Both the position numbers and the translations under genes were made by a program. Under the pieces are notes generated by a model. It searched no databases and was not told where the DNA came from. It worked only from the letters and a program-made list of their open reading frames with translations. Below, in pieces: positions 39,274 through 45,889 of a stretch of DNA of 45,889 nt (positions are counted from its first letter, which is position 1; each line of letters opens with the position of its first letter). Source of the stretch: Mastigamoeba balamuthi (Eukaryota; Evosea; Mastigamoebida; Mastigamoebidae); NCBI GenBank assembly GCA_902651635.1, contig CACRSC010000064.1:1-45889 (forward strand), given 5' to 3'.

Positions 39274-42200
39274 TGTCCGACCCCTCCTCCCCAACAGGAG
39301 TCAAGCTGCCGCCCCTGGTACCGCACTGCCCCGCGTGCCCTGTCCCTGCCTTATAGAAACCGAAAGGTGCCGGCAGAGGACGCCTGCGGGCCGGACCGGT
39401 ACATCGATCCGCCTGGAAGGCAAGTCCCGGAAATTCCCCTGCTCTCCTTGCAGGGCCTCCGCTGACCGCTGCTGGCCTCCTGGCGGCCTCCGCGCACAGA
39501 GCTGCGTTCATACAGGAGGTCCAGCAGATCCTCAAGCAGCTGCAGACCCAGAGTCTGTCTCCAGACGTGCGCAGAGTGCTCTTTTGTGGTTTTCGGGAGC
39601 GCAATTGCTCACACAGGGCAAACACGCGGGACCCCCAACTGCAGGAGAAGATGATCGGGCTGCGAAAGAGCCTCTCGCCAGAGTCGCTGAGGTACCTGGA
39701 GCGTGTGCACGCAATGGCACCGATGCACACGTCCAGCAGCCCGAGGCGCGCTCAGACTGCGGCCACTGCGCTGGCCTGCGCCAACGCCCCGACTGCCGCG
39801 CGGGTTGAGGACCTTGTGTCTCTGCTGCTGGCCGCTCCGGACTTTGTCGAAGAGCCGGAGGATGTTATCGGGCCCGGGTCCAACGACTCGGACTTTGTGG
39901 CGCCGTCGCTGGTGCGCAGGTACAAGGACGAGGTCGCGGTTCTCAAGTCCAAGATCACCCACGCCTCTACCGATGCCAAAGAAGTCACCGAGCAGCTCGA
40001 TTCCGCCAGGCGCGAAGCCAAGGGCCTCTCTGGTACGCGGCCACGCCGACGACAGCTGCGTGGGCCTCACGATTGGCTTGGCAAATAGACCGCGGGGAGT
40101 TGATTAGGATCATTGTCGAGAAGCTCAGCGACAGGCTCAACCAGGACCAGCCCGTGCAGGGCCGCGAGGAGAGAAGACTCGGCAAGCACATCGACGAGCG
40201 CGCTCGCGAGCGCTTGGTCGCAGCAGAGGCGAAAGAACGCGCGGACGCTGAGCTGCAGGTGGTCCAGGAGGCCGTCGAAAATGCCAAGGCAGAAAAGGAG
40301 GCACTCGAAGAAAAGCTGCGCGGGGCTCTGGAACAGATAGCGCGGTACAAGGACAGCGCGGAGAAGCTCCGACAGGACATGGTGGATTCCACGCAGACCA
40401 CCAACACCAAGGCCGATCAAATTCGCTCGCAGAGCGAACTCTTGCGTGCAAGTACGGCAGTGATACCGTTTATCCTGTTCCAAAATTCAATTGATTGCAC
40501 TCAATTTATTACGGAACCAACGGGAAACAGGAGTGCAGAGAGCAAATGAGGTGATCGAGGTGAAGTCGGCGTCCGTGGCGGGTCTCGAGGTGCAACTGGC
40601 CAAGGTCAGGGGCGACCTCGGGGCTTTTGCTCGCCAGGTGGCGTCTGATGTCACGCCTGTCATCGACACCAGCGTTCCGACCTTCCGCGGAGTGGTTACT
40701 TTCGGTACACTTGATTGTCGTCCTTGGCTCAAGTGTTCACAATCTGGTGTGTCCCAGTGTTTTGCGAGGTGGAGGAGAGCCAGTCTCTGTGGGAGGAGTG
40801 GCCCGACCAGATGATCACTGCGCACAACATCGAGAACCGCATCATCCGGGACCTGCTCAAAACGAGCGGCGGTGCTGAAGTCCGCAGCGACGGCCTGTCT
40901 TTCTTCCTCGCCTTTGGCACAGCCCTGGCCGCAATTCAGTGAGTTTTCCCTTCGTTTATTTCACAAATTCCTCACATTTGCCCCCCTCAGTTTCTGCACG
41001 AGTGCGCAGGAGAAGCTGTTGCATGCAGAATGGCCTCCGCACCTGATGACGCACAGGGCGGCAGCAGAGGTCATAGGCCCAGAGGGCAAGGTGGTGTACA
41101 GGGGCCTCAGGGTGTGCATGGGGATGCACTCGGGGACAGCGGAGGTGACGATCAACAGCACGACGGGGAGACCGGAGTACGCGGGGCCCAACGTGAACAA
41201 GGCCGCGCGCATCGCAGCAGCGTCCAAGTCGGCGGCGATACTGGCGTCCAACGACTCGTGGAACGACTTCAAGGAGCACACGGACCCCAAGAGGATCATG
41301 GTGCTGTTCAAGGGCAAGTACAAGCTCAAGGCCCAGAACATCGACGAGCCCATCGTGGAGGTCCTGCCAGCCTCTCTCAAGGGGAGGGCCGTCGAGGACA
41401 ACAGCCCCTCCTATGTCATCGAGGATTCGCGTAAGCCTCTGCCTTTCGAATTGCAATTGCAAATTGTTGTGAATCAAAACATCTCAATACCAATACAGAG
41501 GAAGCGGACGACGCGGCGGGATTCGCAAACGCGCACAACCTGTTGAGGACGTCGAAGCCCCAGCAAATCATGCAGGACCTCAAGAACAAGCTCGCGCAGC
41601 GCGAGTCCGAGGTGGAGGCGGCACACAAGGAGATTGCGATCCTCATGGCCGAGAGCAGGGCGTGCGAGCAGGGCATCGAGGACTCCGACAAGGAGCAGTA
41701 CAGGCTCGCCAACACGCTCAACAAGGAGGTCAGCGCGCGCACCAAGCTCAGAGAGGACGTGGGGCGAATCGCCAAGGAGCGGCAGGACACCAACGTGGCC
41801 TTTGAGCAGTCGGGGCTGCTGGTAAAGGCCTCTCTTGGGAGGGCAGCAGCCACGCAGGCCGCCATCCAGAAGATGCAAGGAACCGTGGAAACGTGGCGCG
41901 ACAAGTTCCTCGACATCAAAGAGAAGGTCCGCACATTCTCCCTCTCATTTAGGCTGCTCCTGCTGCCATAAGGGCCTTCGACTTGCGTTGCTTTTGGCAA
42001 TTCCTGCATACGATTGGTTTCTATTGTTGGCCTGAAATTCGGGTGCTGCGCAAACATGTTAATGTGGAATAGGGTGTGTCGTGGTTCGTGATACACCCAC
42101 GGCCCATATCAGGTCAGGCTCGCAGAAGTGACGCTGTATTGGCTATGCTACTGCAGTTGTTGTCCCCCTTTTTTTGATTACTTTGTGCTCTGACCCCTGT

Positions 42201-43889
42201 GCTCCTCTGGCAGTTTGACTCGCGGGCAGAGCTGCAGGAGAACTTCGACCTCAACGCGCAGCGCGCAGCCGTGAAGGAGCTGCAGGATAAGATCAACTAT
42301 CTGCGGGCGCAGATGGGGGCGCAGACGGAGCAGCTGACGGCGCTCTACAGCGAGCTGAGCTCGCCGCCCAAGGCCCCCGAGGACGGCGGCCGCGCGCAGC
42401 TGCTCAAGGAGCGCGCGGCCGTCGCCGAGCGGCACTCGCAGCAGCTGCGCGACGACCTGCGCAAGCTCGAGGTCCTCGACGCCTCTGCCGCCGTCAAGCT
42501 GCCCGCGGTCCGCGCGCAGTCGTCGCAGTCCACCGCGCCCGCCGCCGCCGACGACGACGAGTGCGTCGCCGACGAGTGCCGCGTCGTCAACGTCGAGACG
42601 TCGCTGGCCGCGCGCACCGTCATGCTGCGCAACGAGGAGCTGCGCCTCGCCATCAACGAGGCCCGCGCCTCCAAGCTCGAGGCCGAGTCGCTGATCCGCG
42701 CGCTCAACGACCAGGCCGACTCGGCCGCCTCGTGGACCTCGGACTCGTCGTCGTCGTCGTCGTCGTCGTCTGCGGCGGCGGCTGCGGCGATGGAGCAGGC
42801 GCAGGCCGAGCTGGACCGCGAGGCCCGCAGGCTGGCCGCGGAGCGCGAGGAGTGCGTGCGGGCCATCGAGGAGCTGCAGCGCGCGCGCGACGAGGAGCTG
42901 CGCGACCGCCGCGTGCGGCTGCGGCGCGAGACGATCGACATGATCGCCGCCGTCGAGCGCACGCGGGCGGCCCAGCGGCGCCTGACGTGCACCGTCGAGA
43001 AGAGCGTCGAGACGGGCTCGCTGCTGGGGCCCGCGGCCGCGTCCTCTGCCCGCGACTCCGCGCTGCCCGAGGAGCTCGCGGCCGTCGCGGCCTCGCTCTC
43101 GCAGCGGCTGCTGCAGCAGGGCATCAAGGCGCCCAGCGTCCAGCAGATCATGGGCGCCGTCTCCACCGCCAAGAGCACGCGGGGCCGCGCTGCTGCAGGC
43201 GCAGGCGCTGGGGGGCCGCCGTCGCGCGGGGCTGCGCTGGGGGCGGCGTCGCGGACGAGCTCCAAGGCGAGCGGAGTCGTCCGGAGGTCGCCGTCGACGC
43301 AGGGCGTCGACCTGCGGGCCGCGGGCATCGACTTTGAGACGCTGGACATCTTCGGGGCCGAGGCGGGGCTCAGCGCCTCGCTCGACGCGGTCAAGAAGGT
43401 CCAGTCGCTGCTCAGCGAGGGAGGCAGCCTCCTCTTCTCCGACGCCCTGCTGGCCGGCGGCGCCGCTGCGGCAGCGCCCGACGGCGGCCGCTGGCGGCTG
43501 ACGCCCGTGCAGCTCAAGGCCATCAGCCGCATGCTCTCGGGCTTCATGGTCAGCAACGACGAGCTGCTCGCCATGGGCGTCCCCTCGAGCGTCGTCTACG
43601 AGAACGAGTACGAGAAGCGCAAGGAGGCCGCGGCTGGCGGCGGCAGCGGGGGGGGCAGCCGCTGGCGCCGCCCAGGAAGGAGACGAGCGCGGTGGGCCCG
43701 CAGGGCGTCGTCGCCGGGGCCGGGGCGCAGCAGGATAGGGAGGGCGCCCGCGGGGACAAGGGGGCGCAGGGCCAGCAGGCCCACTCCAAGTCGCAGAGGA
43801 TGCGCATGACCCAGTCGCGCAAGGGCGCCAAGGGCGGTCCCACGCTCGGCGACGTGCACTTCGAGGTCGTGGGCAAAAGCTATGACTGA
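39274..43889 (+). CDS. long coiled-coil protein with a degenerate class III cyclase domain
   Basis: Secure exons are about 39617-40032, 40089-40451, 40531-40704, 40758-40938, 40991-41430, 41499-41926 and 42214 to the end. The 5' part (ATG 39274, MSDPSSPTGVKLPP; an exon near 39500-39550 coding AAFIQEVQQILKQLQ) is tentative. N- and C-terminal thirds are heptad-rich coiled coil (e.g. LEEKLRGALEQIARYKDSAEKL). The centre is a nucleotide-cyclase fold: VTFVFCEVEESQSLWEEWP, GGAEVRSDGLSFFLAF, YRGLRVCMGMHSG, GPNVNKAARIAAAS. Where active enzymes have F.D..G.T and EGD.F, this one has FCEVEES and SDGLSF, so both metal Asp positions are changed while the Asn-Arg of GPNVNKAARI remains. A scaffold or allosteric role is likelier than catalysis. 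Near 43646-43655 a run of eight G separates the long frame from a better C-terminus (to TGA 43889). Confidence 0.75.
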
Positions 43890-44239
43890 CTTGATTCAAC
43901 TGATCTGCTCTTCTCGCTCCTTTTTTGCCTTAGCGATATCAAAACAAAATGCTCAAGCGTTTCGCCACCACGCCAGCTGAGCAGGCTTGCTCGGCAAGCT
44001 GTCCACCCTCCCCGTTGGAGCACAGGGAGTGCTTATCTAGGCCAAACTCTTTTTTAAACTCAACTGGGCGTTCATGCTCCCTTCTTTTTGCCTTGGGGGA
44101 ATCATCACTCGTATCTGTGTACAGGGAGCGGCCAGAGATGAACAGCTATGTCTGTATTGTGTTGTGTGCTGTGCAACAAGCAATGGTGGGGAGGTTATGC
44201 TTTCTGTCTGTCTGTGTTTTGGGTTGGCTGGCGTGGGGC
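43890..44239. other. intergenic region between convergent genes
   Basis: TTCAACTGAT at 43897-43906, just after the coiled-coil gene stop. The remainder is 3' flank of both genes; TTTTTT tracts around 43920 and 44051 could belong to the 3' ends. No gene. Confidence 0.35.
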
Positions 44240-45889
44240 TCAGGGGCCCTGCTGGGCGAGCGACTGGTCGATGGCCTCGAGCTCCGCGACGATCTCGTCG
44301 AACGCGGGCCTCCTCTCGGGGTCGGCGTCCCAGCACCTCTGCATGAGCTCGACGGCGCGTGCCGGGGCGCCATCGGGCAGCGGCAGGCGCTGGCCCTCGA
44401 CGACGAACTTGATGATGGCGAACTGGTTGGGGAAGTCGTGGAATGGCGCCCGCCGCGAGAGCACGCTCCAGACGACGAGCGAGAACGAGTAGACGTCGGC
44501 CTTGACGGCGTAGGGCATGTTGTTGAGGATCTCGGGCGCCATGTACGTGCACGTGCCGACGCCCTTGGTGTACGAGGCGGCGCCCTCGTCGCTGACGAGC
44601 CTGCTGGCGCCAAAGTCGGTCAGCTTCACGTGCGACGGCGAGGCCACGTCGAGCGAGACGACGAGCAGGTTGTCCGTCTTGAGGTCCCTGTGCAGCACGT
44701 GGTTGGCGTGCAGGAACTGCATGCCGCGCGCGCAGCCCAGCGCGAACTTGACGCAGAGCCGCTGCGAGAAGTCGGCGCCGCGGGCGACCATCGCGGCCAG
44801 CGAGCCCAGCGGGCAGTACTCCATGACGATGCAGCAGTGCGCGCGCGTCAGCACGACGCCGTAGAACGTGACGACGTGCGGCGAGCGCAGGCGCGAGAGC
44901 AGGTCGATCTCGCGGAGCACGTCGCTCTTGATGTGCTCGATCTCGAGCATGCCCGCGCGGTACTCCTTGATGGCGGCCTCTGTGCCGCGCCAGGCGCCGC
45001 GGTAGACGCGCCCGTAGTTGCCCTCGCCGACGAGCGACGAGACCTGCAGCTCGTTGTAGTCGAGCTTGATCGTCAGCGCCGTGCGCACGCGGATGCGGAC
45101 GAGCGTGTGGCCGACGCCCTCGTTGACGAGCGGGATGCCCACGTCGAGGTTCGTCGTGCAGCGCGCCTCGAGGCGCACGCGCACGGCCACCTCCTCCTGC
45201 GGCGCCAGCTCGCCCGCGGCCGCGCTGACGGCCAGCGCGTAGCGCTCGTCCTCGTCGGCGGGCAGCGCGAGGAACCAGCGCGCGCTGCATCGACGTGTTG
45301 GTGACGACGAACTCGTCGGCGACCTCGTGGTCGACCTCGATGGGCGACGAACTCAGGCCAAAGTCCAGGAACGCCTTGCTGACGCTCAGCCCCAGCGACG
45401 CGTCGCCCGCCGCGTACTCGCGCGAGGCCGAGGCGTCGAAGCCGCCGCGCACGGCCATCGCGGCCTCGCGGGCCGACGGCCGCGAGCGCATCGCCGCGAC
45501 GACGCAGACGCCCACGACGACGCCCGCCAGCAGCGCGAAGCCCACGCAGGCGCCCACGACGACGCCGACGACCCACGGCCGCCCCGAGCCCCCGCTGCGC
45601 GCCGACGACTGCTGCGTGGCGCAGGCGCCCAGCGGGCGGCACTTGCCCGTCGCCGGGCAGAACTCGCAGCCGGGCCAGCGCCAGCAGTAGAGCGCCAGCA
45701 GCACCGAGTCGCACTTGCAGTTCCACGTCGTCGAGCGGTTGAACTCCTCGTGCGACGCGCAGACCTGCATCGAGGCGCACCACGCAAGGCCCGCCCGCCC
45801 GCACTCGCTCTCGTTGAGGTCCTGGCGCTGCGGGCACGCGCCGCTCGCGCAGACCCCGTAGCACAGCCCGCACGCGTCCGCGGCCGTCG
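44240..45889 (-). CDS. receptor-like TKL protein kinase, 5' end off window
   Basis: The coding frame enters from the right edge with a Cys-rich outer region (DACGLCYGVCASGACPQR..., CEFCPATGKC), a membrane helix (WVVGVVVGACVGFALLAGVVVG), a juxtamembrane segment, a beta-rich MSP-like domain (VADEFVVTNTS...RWFLALPADEDERYALAVS), and a kinase domain ending at TGA 44242-44240. Kinase motifs are complete: GEGNYGRVYRG, AIKEYR, HRDLKTDN, DFGAS, MAPEIL, DVYSFS. The relation to TKL/Raf-like receptor kinases of amoebae is clear. Between VVTNTS and SARWFLAL (about 45285-45300) the frame must shift by one base; the site is a GCGCGCG run, so a sequencing error is likely, a real break possible. It signals across the plasma membrane by Ser/Thr (or Tyr) phosphorylation, probably in response to an outer ligand. 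Confidence 0.85.

Noticed and set aside
42178-43899. 573-residue minus-strand open frame opposite the coiled-coil gene
   Set aside because: Low-complexity Arg/Pro/Ala text; the plus frame is an evident coiled coil with consistent codon bias.

Overview
The window is eukaryotic nuclear DNA. Most genes are split by short spliceosomal introns (about 38-400 nt), coding regions are GC-rich at third positions, and the gene content looks amoebozoan: a receptor-like TKL kinase, leucine-rich-repeat receptors, a C2-TerD protein, a DUF4419 protein, a heat-shock factor and thrombospondin repeats. A bacterial-type iron-sulfur flavoprotein suggests an anaerobic or microaerophilic protist, so an archamoeba such as Mastigamoeba or Pelomyxa is my best guess; this is inference, not a database match. 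Two N bases (27656, 29109) and two apparent single-base frame breaks suggest a draft assembly.

Layout. 1-11783 is GC-rich and gene-dense: the 3' end of an unknown gene, an iron-sulfur flavoprotein, a His/Cys-rich zinc-ribbon protein, an OAS/cGAS-like nucleotidyltransferase, a secreted fascin-like beta-trefoil protein (minus), a heat-shock factor (minus) and, divergent from it, a six-exon cytosolic carboxypeptidase. 11889-16291 (minus) is a large LRR-membrane-ADP-ribosyltransferase gene whose LRR half is AT-rich. 16948-22799 (minus) holds a 2H-phosphoesterase fusion protein, a repeat-associated hypothetical gene and a C2-TerD protein. 23200-28899 (minus) is an AT-richer block of four-helix membrane-protein genes: one 12-helix gene made of three 4-helix repeats, then two tandemly duplicated single-unit genes, each accompanied by a decayed piece of a DUF4419 gene. 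29016-36045 holds uracil-DNA glycosylase, a GPI-anchor-like thrombospondin-repeat protein (minus), a second LRR-membrane-ART gene (plus) and a third DUF4419 relic. 37038-45889 holds the intact DUF4419 gene, a long coiled-coil protein with a degenerate class III cyclase domain, and the 3' part of a receptor TKL kinase (minus).

The most novel-looking item is the pair of genes that put an apparently intact R-S-ExE mono-ADP-ribosyltransferase domain behind a signal peptide, plant-like LRRs, a Cys-rich sushi-like module, a Ser-rich stalk and a membrane segment: candidate receptor ADP-ribosyltransferases. The window also carries a 2'-5'-oligoadenylate-synthetase-like enzyme and, 12 kb away, a protein with a 2H domain, a fold whose members cleave 2'-5' or cyclic nucleotide products; a functional link is speculative.

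Introns show two styles. GC-rich genes use donors such as GTGCGN and GTCCGC, and about half of their introns carry a TCAATTGA or TCARYTGA palindrome; AT-rich genes use GTAAGT/GTATGN, with at least two and probably three GC-AG introns in the window. Exon joins given here were chosen by reading phase and family conservation and have not been checked against transcripts.
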